44,026 bases of DNA from positions 1-44,026 of the forward strand of contig JAJQHY010000034.1 in NCBI GenBank assembly GCA_021199495.1, read 5' to 3'. The translations under genes and the position numbers were made by a program. Numbering within the stretch: position 1 is the first letter of the stretch; each line of letters opens with the position of its first letter. This DNA comes from Lachnospiraceae bacterium. GTDB taxonomy: Bacteria; Bacillota; Clostridia; Lachnospirales; Lachnospiraceae. Below, piece by piece: positions 7,801 through 16,516 of this stretch. The notes below the pieces were generated by a model. That model searched no databases and was not told where the DNA came from. It saw only the letters and a program-made list of their open reading frames with translations.

Positions 7801-10219
7801 ATGACTGAAGAGAAAACAATTACAGAAGAAGATCTTACAAAAGAGGATCTTACAGAAGAAGATATCATAATAGAAGAAACGATCAATACGGAAGATCATA
7901 CGGACTTTAAGCAGGTGCCGATGATCGCGCTGCGCGGCATTGTGATTTTCCCGGATGTGAATATCAACGTGGATATTGTGCGGGAGAAGTCCAAAAAGGC
8001 GGCGGAGCGCGCCATGGAGGCGGAGCAGCTTCTCTTTGTGACCTGCCAGAAGTATGTCAGTACCGATGACCCCGGAGAGGACGACGTGGAAGCAATCGGG
8101 ACACTGGTGCGGATTCGCCAGATTTCCAAACTGCCGGGCAGAACCCAGCGGATTGCGGTGACAGGAATTGACAGGGCACGGCTGCTCCATATGGAGGAAA
8201 CGGACGGTTTCCTGGCGGCTGTCGTGGATCTGACACCGACGCAGGAGGATATTTCAGAAGAGAGTCTGGCGCAGGAAGCCATGCGCAGGGAACTGGAAAT
8301 TCTGCTGGCGGAATATTTCCAGGCCTATCCCAAAGCCGGCGGCGGGCTGGTGGAATATCTGGAAAAAAATGATAACCTGGCAAACTGCCTGGATTATGCG
8401 GCAGCCACCCTGCCTTTTCCTGTTCAGAAAAAACAGCAGGTACTTGACTGCCTGTCCTTAAAAGAACGCTATGACACAGTCTGTCAGATTCTGGCCGATG
8501 AAACCTACATCGGCAAAGCCCAGGCGGAGTTGAACGCAAAGGTCAGAGAGCGCGTGGACAAACAGCAGCGGGAGTACATGCTGCGTGAACAGCTGCGCGC
8601 CATCCGCGAAGAGCTGGGCGAGGATCCTGCGGGGTCCGACGCGGATCAGTTTGAGGCAAAGGTGGAGGAGCTTCAGGCTTCCGATGAAATAAAAGAAAAG
8701 ATTTATAAGGAAATCAAGCGCCTGCGCAGTGTGGCCTTAAACAGCGCCGAAGCCAGTGTGGAACGCAATTATATTGAAATGCTTCTGGACATGCCCTGGG
8801 AGAAAAAAAGCGAGGATTGCCTGGATATTCACAGAGCGGAGGCAATTTTAGAGCGCGATCATTACGGGCTTGAAAAGGTCAAGGAGCGCATTCTGGAATT
8901 CCTGGCGGTGCGGGCTTATCATCCGGAGAGCCACAGCTCTATTCTCTGTCTGGTGGGGCCTCCCGGAACGGGAAAAACCTCCATCGCGAAATCTGTGGCA
9001 GAGGCGCTGAAGAAGGAATATGTGCGCATCAGTCTCGGCGGCATCCACGACGAAGCGGAAATCAGAGGGCACAGAAAAACCTATGTAGGAGCCATGCCCG
9101 GTCGTATTGCGGCCGCGATCCGTCAGGCGGGGGTGAAAAATCCGGTTCTTTTGCTGGATGAGATTGATAAGGTCGGTACGGACCACCGTGGGGGATGCTT
9201 ATTCTGCGCTGCTGGAGGTCCTCGACAGCGAGCAGAACCGCCAGTTTCGGGATCATTATGTGGAGCTGCCCCTTGATTTAAGCGAGGTTCTGTTTATTGC
9301 CACGGCCAATGATATCTCATCTGTGCCGAGTCCTTTGCTTGACCGGATGGATGTCATTCAGATCAGCGGCTACACCGCCAATGAGAAATTCCACATCGCG
9401 CGGGAACACCTGGTAGAAAAGCAGGCGCTTGACCATGGTATGGAGGATGGCGGTGTTAAGATCACAGACGCCGCGATCGCAAAGCTGATCGCGAATTATA
9501 CCAGGGAGGCCGGCGTCAGAAGTCTGGAACGCTGCCTGGCCGATCTGTACCGCAAGGCCGCCAGAAAATTTGTCAGCGGCACGGCCAGCCCGGGAAGTCT
9601 TTGCATTGATGCTCCGGATTTAAAGGAATACCTTGGCAAGGAAAAATATGATTCCGAACAGGCAAATCAGAAACCGGAAATCGGGATTGTCAGGGGACTT
9701 GCCTGGACGAGCGTGGGCGGCGTGACTTTAGAGATTCAGGTCAATACTATGCCCGGCAAGGGAGAGCTGAAACTGACCGGTCAGATGGGCGATGTTATGC
9801 AGGAATCTGCCCGGATTGCCTACAGCTATGTCCGCAGTATTGCAGGAAAATATGCAGTCCCTGAGGATTATTTTGAAAAACATGATTTTCATCTCCACAT
9901 TCCGGAGGGCGCGGTGCCCAAGGACGGACCGAGCGCCGGCATCACGATGGCAGCGGCTTTGCTCAGCGCGGTCGCGGAAATTCCCGCCGACAACCTGACT
10001 GCCATGACAGGAGAAATCAACCTGCGCGGCAGAGTGCTGCCGATTGGCGGTCTGAAGGAAAAGCTGCTGGCCGCGAACGTGGCCGGGATGAAACAGGTGC
10101 TGATTCCGAAGGAAAACGGGAAGGATCTAGAGGAGCTGAGCGAGGAGATTATCGGCGGCATGCAGATTGTCATGGTGTCACAGATGGAGGAAGTCCTGCA
10201 GGCAGTGCTTGTGCGGTAA
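7801..10219 (+). pseudogene. lon: ATP-dependent protease Lon, interrupted by a one-base frameshift
   Basis: Two frames together give a complete Lon of about 805 residues. The first frame carries the N-terminal substrate domain (PMIALRGIVIFPDVN at about 40) and Walker A GPPGTGKT (about 384-391), and reads LLDEIDKVGTDHRG before going out of frame at a run of five G (9190-9194). With four G it would continue DAYSALLEVLDSEQNR, the normal Lon sequence. The second frame has the protease domain with the catalytic Ser in PKDGPSAG and the Lys in GGLKEKLLAANVAG. Either this is a real inactivating mutation, or it is a homopolymer error in the sequence; the rest of the gene shows no decay. The N-terminus has an unusual repeat of TEED/KEDL units, and the ribosome binding site is weak. 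As read, Lon would be truncated within the ATPase domain. Confidence 0.9.
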
Positions 10220-10340
10220 AGGTACATTACGGCAGAAAGCTGCGCCGTTTTGCACGAAGATCTCTGACCGGCAGACAGCGAATCTGCAAAAGAACCTGAC
10301 GAGCTGACCGCAACGGGAAAGAAACGGGAGGAAACAAGAC

Positions 10341-11048
10341 ATGATCATAAAAAACGCTGAGCTGGAAACGGTATGTGGGATTACAAGTACTTTCCCGGAT
10401 CATTCCTGTATGGAAATTGCCTTCGCAGGCAAGAGTAATGTCGGCAAGTCCAGCCTGATCAACGGACTCTTAAACCGCAAAAATCTGGCACGTACCAGCG
10501 CACAGCCCGGTAAGACCCGGACGGTGAATTTTTATCGGGTGAGCTGCTGTCATGAGCGCCCGCAGGGAAATGCATCGACTTTGCCGGGTACGTCCGCCCC
10601 TACGGCAGCAGAGTCGGCGGCAAATAAAGCCGCCGGACAGGCGCAGGAGAAAGTTCCTGGTGAATTGTATTTCGTGGACCTGCCGGGCTACGGCTACGCC
10701 AGCGCCAATGAGGAGATCAAGGCACAGTGGGGAACCATGATTGAGAAATATCTGCATTCCTCTGAAATGCTCGCCGCGGTCTTTCTGCTGGTGGACATCC
10801 GTCATGAGCCATCCGCGAACGATCGGCTGATGTATTCCTGGATCTGCTCGCAGGGCTTTCATCCGGTGATTATCGCGACCAAGGCGGACAAGATTAAACG
10901 CAGCCAGTTAGAGAAACAGAAAAAACTTCTGCGTGTCGGGCTTCAGCTGGAGAAAGGGACGGAGATTTTTTCGTACTCCGCGCTGACAAAAGAGGGAAGA
11001 GACGAAATATACGCATACATCGATCAGCTTGCACTGCAAAACGGCTGA
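10341..11048 (+). CDS. ysxC: ribosome biogenesis GTP-binding protein EngB/YsxC with an internal insertion
   Basis: A 235-residue GTPase required for large-subunit ribosome assembly. The P-loop GKSNVGKS is at 30-37, the switch I region is TSAQPGKTRTVNFY, G3 is DLPGYGYA (113-120), and TKADK provides base recognition. The family is usually near 200 residues. The excess is an Ala/Pro/Thr-rich stretch at about 69-106, between switch I and G3, where most members have only a few residues. GGAGG precedes the ATG. It closes the tig-clpP-clpX-lon block. Confidence 0.94.
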   Translation: MIIKNAELETVCGITSTFPDHSCMEIAFAGKSNVGKSSLINGLLNRKNLARTSAQPGKTRTVNFYRVSCCHERPQGNASTLPGTSAPTAAESAANKAAGQAQEKVPGELYFVDLPGYGYASANEEIKAQWGTMIEKYLHSSEMLAAVFLLVDIRHEPSANDRLMYSWICSQGFHPVIIATKADKIKRSQLEKQKKLLRVGLQLEKGTEIFSYSALTKEGRDEIYAYIDQLALQNG

Positions 11049-11119
11049 TGTCCCGGTTGCATGAGAGGATGAAGAAAGCCGGGTATGAATCTGTTGTTTT
11101 TTAACAGGAAGGAGTTCTT

Positions 11120-12304
11120 GTGAATCAGAAAAAACATACGAATCTGAAAATTGCCCTGAATCTGATCTGCCCGCTGGTGATTCTTTTGCTGGCAGTCTGG
11201 CTGGTGCCGCGCATTCTGGTGTTTTTTATGCCAATGGTGGTGGCAGCGATTATTGCCTGGATTGTGACGCCGTTGGTGAATTTTATGGAAAAGCATCTTC
11301 GGCTGAAACGAAATGCCAGCATGATTGTGGTGATTATACTGGTGATTGCGCTTGTGGTGTTGATTCTGTATGGCATCTGCAGTATGCTTTTCAATATGCT
11401 GGGAAGCTTTTTGATTGATCTGCCGGAGCTGTGGGCAAACCTGCTTCAGGATTCCAGCCAGTTGGATGAACTGCTGGAGCGGGTTCTGTTTTTCCTTTCA
11501 GATGAGCAGCTTGCCGCTATTCTGAATTTTGTATCCAACAGTTCGGATACGGTGGGAGATGCGATCAACAGTCTGAGCAGCTTCCTCCTGGACAGGACGG
11601 CCGGTATTGCGACCGCTGTTGCCGGACAGATCGGCAATGTATTTGTCAGTGTGATTTTATGCCTGGTTGCGGTCTTCTTTTTTGTGCTGGACCGGGATGC
11701 CCTGGGAAAGCTGCTGGACAGACTCCCGAAGAATATCAGACACAGTGTGGATGTCATACGCAACAGTATTTTTCACTCCATTGGAGGTTATTTTAAAGCA
11801 CAGCTTCAGATTGAAGTCTGGATTTATCTGCTTTTGGTGGTTTGTCTGGGGCTGCTGCGCGTCCGGTATTTTCCGCTGGCCGCGCTGGGGATTGCGGTTC
11901 TGGATATGCTGCCGGTGTTTGGCACGACCATTATTCTGGCTCCATGGGCGCTGATCTGCTTTCTGAATGGCCAGATTGTGAAGGGAATCTGCCTGCTTTT
12001 GCTGACGGGAGCGGCGCAGCTGGTGCGCCAGATGATTCAGCCGAAATATGTGGGGGAATCTCTGGGGATGCCGCCGATTCCTACCGTTATTTTACTGTTT
12101 GCGGGATATCGCCTGGGAGGTGTACTTGGTATGATTTTGGCAGTACCGCTGGGCATTCTGGCGGTGGCGCTGTATAAGGAAGGCATGTTTCAGGGAATGG
12201 AGGACTCGATCATATTGCTGGCGGCGCGCTTCAGGGCTTTCAGACAGTATGATGAGGAAGAAAAAAAAGAGATTGAGGAATACAGAGACAAGAATAAAAA
12301 ATAG
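11120..12304 (+). CDS. AI-2E family transporter (first of two)
   Basis: A 394-residue membrane protein with paired N-terminal hydrophobic segments (LIVILLLAVWLVP-type, then MPMVVAAIIAWIVTPLVNFMEK), a central soluble region, and a C-terminal block including MLPVFGTTIILAPWALI and GGVLGMILAVPLGILAVALYKEGM. This pattern matches the AI-2E/TqsA/PerM family, whose members export small molecules or act as Na+/H+ antiporters. The substrate is unknown. The start is GTG at 11120 with AGGAAGGAG five bases upstream. A paralogue lies at 23935. Confidence 0.88.
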   Translation: MNQKKHTNLKIALNLICPLVILLLAVWLVPRILVFFMPMVVAAIIAWIVTPLVNFMEKHLRLKRNASMIVVIILVIALVVLILYGICSMLFNMLGSFLIDLPELWANLLQDSSQLDELLERVLFFLSDEQLAAILNFVSNSSDTVGDAINSLSSFLLDRTAGIATAVAGQIGNVFVSVILCLVAVFFFVLDRDALGKLLDRLPKNIRHSVDVIRNSIFHSIGGYFKAQLQIEVWIYLLLVVCLGLLRVRYFPLAALGIAVLDMLPVFGTTIILAPWALICFLNGQIVKGICLLLLTGAAQLVRQMIQPKYVGESLGMPPIPTVILLFAGYRLGGVLGMILAVPLGILAVALYKEGMFQGMEDSIILLAARFRAFRQYDEEEKKEIEEYRDKNKK

Positions 12305-12381
12305 AATTTTCAGATTTATGCATTTCAGAAATCGGGCCCAAAAAGATACCGGCCTGTCAATGGCGGAGGGATGTAAGACAG

Positions 12382-14223
12382 ATGAGAAAAGATTATATTT
12401 TATTTGACCTGGACGGGACGCTGACAGATCCGAAGGTGGGAATCTGTACCAGTGCGCAGTATGCCCTGGCGGACCAGGGAATCGCGGTGGAGAATATCGA
12501 CGATCTGACGGCTTTTATCGGCCCGCCGCTGCAGTACAGCTTTCAGAAGTTTTACGGGATGGATGAGGCGCAGATTTCGCGTGCCATTGACAAATTCAGA
12601 GAGAAAATGAACGCGGGCGCAAAATTTGAAAATAAAGTATATCCCGGCATTCCCGAGATGCTTCAGAAGCTGAAGGCGCAGGGCTTTCACCTGGCGGTGG
12701 CAAGCTCCAAGACAGAGGATACGGTGAAGGAAATTCTGAAGCACTTCGGCATTGACCGGTATTTTGAGGCGACTGTCGGCTCTGTTCCGAATGAGCCGGA
12801 TTCCGCGAAGGAGGATGTGATCCAGGACGCCTTGAACCGTCTCTTTCATTACGGAATGATCAGAAAGGGCGCAGTTGTGATGGTGGGGGATCGCTGCTTT
12901 GATGTGGACGCGGCGAATAATATGGGACTGACTGCTGTGGCGGTGCGCTACGGCTATGCACCCGAGGGAGAATTAGAGGAGTCCGGTCCGGACTATATTG
13001 TATCCACTGTTGAGGAGCTTGAAAGCCTGCTTTTATCGAAGGAGCTGCAGGGGGAGGACTTTGTGGTGAAGGAAGTAAAGCCGGAGGAAGTCTCTCAAAC
13101 AGCCGGGATGGAAAGCGGCGCGGAAGACGCCGGCATGGGAAAAGCGGGTGAAACCGGGAACGCGGCAGACAGTGAGAAATCAGACAGCGCGTCTCGCGGC
13201 GTGAGCGATGAGGCCGGGCAGGACAGCCAGTCCACTCGCCGCATGGATCCGAAATATTTCAGCACAGACGACAGAATCAGCGGGAATGCCTCCGGCGGCA
13301 GCACCGCGCAGAATTCCGCAAAGACGGGAGAGGGCGGCCAGGCAGGAGCACAGTCCACCGGCGACTGGAAAGCAGACGCAAAAAAACAGCGGTCGAGGAG
13401 CTTTCAGGCGATCTGGGCGTTCCTCTATCCCTTCCTTTTATTCTATGTGATGCAGGCACTGGCACAGCAGGTTTTAGGCTACGTTGTACTGTATTTCAGC
13501 CGGGCAAATGATGCCCTGTTTGCTTTTATTTTTGAAGAGAATATTGAGGAGGAGACGCTCTCATTTACCGGCAACGGCAGCGCAATTGTGCAGATTCTCT
13601 CGCTGACGGTGGTATTTATCATCCTTTATTATATGGCGGACGGCAGGAAATGCCTTACTGCGGCAAAACAGGAATACGGCCAGAATCCGCAGCAGAAGCC
13701 TTTTGTCTGGGTGGTGACCGCGCTTTTGCTGGCGCTGGGCATCAATATGTTTTTCATTGGGACCGGCTTTCTGGAGGTCAGCTCAAGCTACCAGGAGACG
13801 GCGGCCAATCTGTATTCCGTGGGCATTCCGCTGGGTATTATCCTTTACGGCTTTTTCAGCTCCACGGTGGAGGAATTCCTCTTCCGCGGCATTGTTCTGG
13901 TACAGATGGAACGTTATATGAAGTCGAATTCGGCGATCCTGTTAGCTTCGCTGCTGTTCGGCGTTTACCATGGTAATCTGATCCAGGGAATTTATGCCTT
14001 CACCATCGGCGCGGTGCTCTGTATGGCTTACCGCGACAGCGGGAACTTTATCCTGATTGCGGCGATTCACGGCGTGGTTAATGTGATCGTGTTCCTGATG
14101 AGCAGCTTTGGCCTTTTCCCGACAGGAACGGCGGGCATTACCGCCGGTGCGGTGATGATTGCCATGGGTGTGATCTGTCTGGATATGGTGATGAAAAAGG
14201 AGCGGGCGTCAGGGGCGGAATAG
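12382..14223 (+). CDS. HAD-family phosphatase fused to a CPBP intramembrane protease
   Basis: A 613-residue two-domain protein. Residues 1-215 form a HAD hydrolase of the phosphoglycolate phosphatase type: FDLDGTLTD holds nucleophile Asp9 and Asp11, VASSKTEDT is motif II, and VMVGDRCFDVDAA is motif IV. Residues 225-340 form a low-complexity linker rich in Gly, Ser, Glu and Ala. Residues 345-610 are membrane-spanning and carry CPBP (Abi/CAAX protease-like) motifs: VEEFLFRG at about 496-503, FGVYHGN about 30 residues later, and HGVVN near 562. The frame is open throughout, with no sign of an artificial join. I know no established role for this combination. The ribosome binding site (GGAGGG) is 12 bases upstream, slightly far. 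Confidence 0.88.
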   Translation: MRKDYILFDLDGTLTDPKVGICTSAQYALADQGIAVENIDDLTAFIGPPLQYSFQKFYGMDEAQISRAIDKFREKMNAGAKFENKVYPGIPEMLQKLKAQGFHLAVASSKTEDTVKEILKHFGIDRYFEATVGSVPNEPDSAKEDVIQDALNRLFHYGMIRKGAVVMVGDRCFDVDAANNMGLTAVAVRYGYAPEGELEESGPDYIVSTVEELESLLLSKELQGEDFVVKEVKPEEVSQTAGMESGAEDAGMGKAGETGNAADSEKSDSASRGVSDEAGQDSQSTRRMDPKYFSTDDRISGNASGGSTAQNSAKTGEGGQAGAQSTGDWKADAKKQRSRSFQAIWAFLYPFLLFYVMQALAQQVLGYVVLYFSRANDALFAFIFEENIEEETLSFTGNGSAIVQILSLTVVFIILYYMADGRKCLTAAKQEYGQNPQQKPFVWVVTALLLALGINMFFIGTGFLEVSSSYQETAANLYSVGIPLGIILYGFFSSTVEEFLFRGIVLVQMERYMKSNSAILLASLLFGVYHGNLIQGIYAFTIGAVLCMAYRDSGNFILIAAIHGVVNVIVFLMSSFGLFPTGTAGITAGAVMIAMGVICLDMVMKKERASGAE

Positions 14224-14285
14224 GCGCGACAGAAACAGAAATATTTCAGAGGTAAACGAATCGTAGAGTGCAGGCTGTTCTTTTC

Positions 14286-14294
14286 TGGTATACA
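14286..14294 (+). promoter_or_regulatory. possible extended -10 promoter
   Basis: TGGTATACA fits an extended -10 about 37 bases before a short frame with a strong ribosome binding site. No clear -35 box was found. Confidence 0.35.
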
Positions 14295-14330
14295 ATTAAA
14301 ATACAAAATCCGCAGAATGGGGAGGGAAAT

Positions 14331-14390
14331 ATGCATACCATAAAGAAGAGAAAAATTGCGGCCGTGTATACATATTTAACGGCAATATGA
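14331..14390 (+). CDS. 19-codon leader frame upstream of the XRE regulator
   Basis: ATG at 14331 follows GGAGGG by five bases, one of the best ribosome binding sites in the window. It encodes 19 residues beginning MHTIKKRKIAAVYTYL. The TGA stop overlaps an in-frame ATG of the following regulator (ATGA). It could be a coupling leader peptide or a decayed gene start. No relative is recognised. Confidence 0.35.
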   Translation: MHTIKKRKIAAVYTYLTAI

Positions 14391-14413
14391 ATGCATCAAA
14401 AAATGAGGTGATT

Positions 14414-14887
14414 ATGAATCCGGAAATTTTTGGAGAATTCATAGTGCAATGCAGAAAGGAACTTGGGCTGACCCAATTACAGTTAGGGCAGATGATCCAT
14501 GTAAGCGATAAAACCGTCAGCCGCTGGGAAAGAGGAATCGGGTTCCCTGAAATATCTGTTTTACCGGCACTTGCGCAGGCGCTGCAGGTGAATATTTCGG
14601 AATTGATGAATTGTCAACGTGAATTGTCGGGTGCAGATATGCAACAGGAAGATGTATGTGATAAGACTGTGCTGAACACGCTGGAGATTGCGAAGACGCT
14701 GGTGACTGCTGCAAAGGTAAAATGCATGATTGCTCTGGCTTTGGCTCTGATTTCTGAGATATCAGGAATTGTGATTGCCTGTTGGTACATAGAGAATCTG
14801 ACAATACGGTCAGTCTTCGTATTTATACTGGTATCTGCCGGTACGTGCGTTTCAGTGACACTAGGAACCTTAATAAAAATGAAGTAA
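14414..14887 (+). CDS. XRE-family helix-turn-helix regulator with C-terminal membrane segments
   Basis: A 157-residue protein. Residues 1-65 are a Cro/C1-type HTH (FGEFIVQCRKELGLTQLQLG ... HVSDKTVSRWERGIGFPE). The C-terminal half has two hydrophobic stretches, about 100-122 (CMIALALALISEISGIVIACW) and 129-150, so the protein is probably tethered to the membrane. The start at 14414 has GAGGTG directly upstream. An alternative ATG at 14387 overlaps the stop of the 19-codon leader frame and would add nine residues. A hairpin terminator follows. Target genes are unknown. Confidence 0.8.
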   Translation: MNPEIFGEFIVQCRKELGLTQLQLGQMIHVSDKTVSRWERGIGFPEISVLPALAQALQVNISELMNCQRELSGADMQQEDVCDKTVLNTLEIAKTLVTAAKVKCMIALALALISEISGIVIACWYIENLTIRSVFVFILVSAGTCVSVTLGTLIKMK

Positions 14888-14893
14888 TTGATA

Positions 14894-14940
14894 AGAACCG
14901 CTGTTTGGAAAAAGATGGATTGTTTTCGGACGGCGGTTCT
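14894..14940 (+). terminator. hairpin after the first XRE regulator
   Basis: AGAACCGC (14894-14901) pairs with GCGGTTCT (14933-14940), followed by GTTATTTT. The 31-base loop is long. Confidence 0.45.
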
Positions 14941-15009
14941 GTTATTTTGCAGGGGGATGTTTCTTTCGTCCGCGTGACGTTTACTGTATACGCCGTAGAT
15001 GTGCTGTGC

Positions 15010-15060
15010 AAATATCCTGAGTTTCTGCAGATAAAATGTCTGTGAAGATTCAGGATATTT
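15010..15060 (+). terminator. AT-rich hairpin with T-tract
   Basis: AAATATCCTGA (15010-15020) pairs perfectly with TCAGGATATTT (15050-15060), and more T residues follow. The gene it would serve is unclear, because the regulator already has a hairpin 70 bases earlier. Confidence 0.4.
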
Positions 15061-15098
15061 TTGTTGATTATTCGAGAAAAAAATGTTGTATTCTGTTC

Positions 15099-15127
15099 TT
15101 GAAACCAGAATTGGTGTTTAATAATAC
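15099..15127 (+). promoter_or_regulatory. possible promoter of the Rpn remnant
   Basis: TTGAAA, 17 bases, TAATAC, about 50 bases upstream of the GTG start at 15180. Confidence 0.45.
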
Positions 15128-15179
15128 AAGAATTATGGTTTATTTATCGCCTGCACCTGGAGAGAAGAAAGGAACGCGG

Positions 15180-15622
15180 GTGAATAATGGGAAAGACGAT
15201 ACGCCAGAGAAAACCCAGGTCGGTACGATTTATGATGACGTGTATCGCACGTTGACGGTCAGCTGCAGCAGACTGTTGCTTCCGGTTCTCAACGAAGTGT
15301 TTGGTGAGCATTATACTGGAGAGGAATATGTGGATTTTTCACCTAATGAACTGAGTATAGTATGATCATAGATATGTCTAAGAAGGTGCTGGAAGGCATA
15401 GCGGCCAGATATGAAAATGTGAGGAAAGGAGTCAGAGAAATGTTTGGAGGAAAAATGATTGAGACAGAATGGGACAAAAGATATCGTGCCGGAGAAAATG
15501 AAAAAGCAAAACAAGTTGCTTTTAAATTGAGGGATATGGGAATGGGCGATAATGATATCGCGCGTGTGGTGGAAGTCAGTGCCAATAAGATAAGAGAGTG
15601 GTTTGAGCCTGTAAAGGTATGA
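15180..15622 (+). pseudogene. Rpn-family nuclease/transposase-like gene with internal deletion
   Basis: The first piece (GTG at 15180 with AAAGGAA upstream, to the stop at 15365) reads YDDVYRTLTVSCSRLLLPV and EVFGEHYTGEEYVDFSPNE. These stretches resemble the N-terminus of recombination-promoting nuclease (Rpn/PD-(D/E)XK 'transposase') proteins common in Clostridia. The second piece, from the ATG at 15362, reads MIIDMSKKVLEGIAARYENV and ends KLRDMGMGDNDIARVVEVSA, resembling their C-terminus. The nuclease core of roughly 200 residues expected between them is absent. The two pieces overlap by ATGA, so the second could still be translated as an 86-residue protein. Family assignment is from memory of these motifs. 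Confidence 0.6.
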
Positions 15623-15724
15623 TGTAAATTGAAACGTGCACAGAATTGGCAAAATGGTGGTGGCGTCTGCCCTCCTGAAATGTTATCATAAGTACAGATA
15701 ATGAATGAGATGATTGCTGTGTAT

Positions 15725-15752
15725 TTGCAGCCGTTCATCATTACGCGATAAT
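15725..15752 (+). promoter_or_regulatory. promoter of the second XRE regulator
   Basis: TTGCAG, 16 bases, GATAAT, ending about 20 bases before the ATG at 15773. Confidence 0.5.
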
Positions 15753-15772
15753 ACTTGTGGGAGGGCACAGAC

Positions 15773-16411
15773 ATGGTCGGATCGAAACTGAAAACATTAC
15801 GGCAGCAGAATCATCTGTCACAGGAAAAGCTGGCGGAGGAGCTGGGCGTCTCCCGCAACACTGTCTCCAAGTGGGAGTCGGACATCTGTGATCCGGACAT
15901 TGAAAATCTGAAAGCACTGTGTCAGTATTTCCAATGTGATGTGGCATATTTTCTGGGTCAGCCACAGAGAGATGCCGTTGTGCACGGCGATGCAGATGAA
16001 AGCGACGTTGAAAAACAGCCAAAACAGTCACCGCGGTCGGGCGGATTTTTCGATCACTGGATGGAAATCCTGCTTTTTGTGGAGATTGTATTTTTCCTGG
16101 GGCTGTATATTCTGTCATGGGTGGTGCCGTCAAGGAAGGAAGTGACGCGAACGGGTTCGGCACCGGTGCCGGTGAATACTGTTTCTGTTCTGACAGACGC
16201 AGAAGAGGATACATATATCTATTACACAGACACAAAGGGCTTTTTCCCGTTCATGAGTACCTATCATCTGTGGCCGGTCGCGGTGATTGTGGCGGCGGAT
16301 GCTGTGGTGAATGTGATTATGATTGTACGCAAGAGACGCGGAAGGCAGGATATAAACCAGAGTAAGAAAACCGTACACTGGAAAAGCCGCACGGGGAAGG
16401 AAAACATATAA
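15773..16411 (+). CDS. XRE-family regulator with C-terminal transmembrane domain
   Basis: A 212-residue protein. The HTH occupies 1-65 (KLKTLRQQNHLSQEKLAEEL, then GVSRNTVSKWESDICDPD). A charged linker follows, then two hydrophobic segments at about 100-120 (EILLFVEIVFFLGLYILSWV) and 165-190 (LWPVAVIVAADAVVNVIMIV), then a basic tail. The domain order repeats that of the regulator at 14414, though the sequences differ. The start at 15773 is chosen for GGGAGGG upstream; an in-frame GTG at 15755 overlaps that site. The membrane part may sense an envelope signal. The lipoprotein gene downstream has its own promoter. Confidence 0.85.
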   Translation: MVGSKLKTLRQQNHLSQEKLAEELGVSRNTVSKWESDICDPDIENLKALCQYFQCDVAYFLGQPQRDAVVHGDADESDVEKQPKQSPRSGGFFDHWMEILLFVEIVFFLGLYILSWVVPSRKEVTRTGSAPVPVNTVSVLTDAEEDTYIYYTDTKGFFPFMSTYHLWPVAVIVAADAVVNVIMIVRKRRGRQDINQSKKTVHWKSRTGKENI

Positions 16412-16457
16412 GCGAAAAAGTTGGGCAGGGCACAAGAAAATCTTAAGAATCCGAACG

Positions 16458-16487
16458 TTGACACAGCTTATATGAGGATGCTAAATT
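16458..16487 (+). promoter_or_regulatory. promoter of the lipoprotein gene
   Basis: A consensus TTGACA, 18 bases, TAAATT, about 30 bases before the ATG at 16517. Confidence 0.6.
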
Positions 16488-16516
16488 AAATTCAGTAAAC
16501 AATAAAGGGGGTTCTT

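Noticed and set aside
9158-10219. Second frame of lon as an independent S16 protease gene
   Set aside because: It lacks a ribosome binding site, and its start lies inside the ATPase domain. Removing one G joins it to the first frame with standard Lon sequence.
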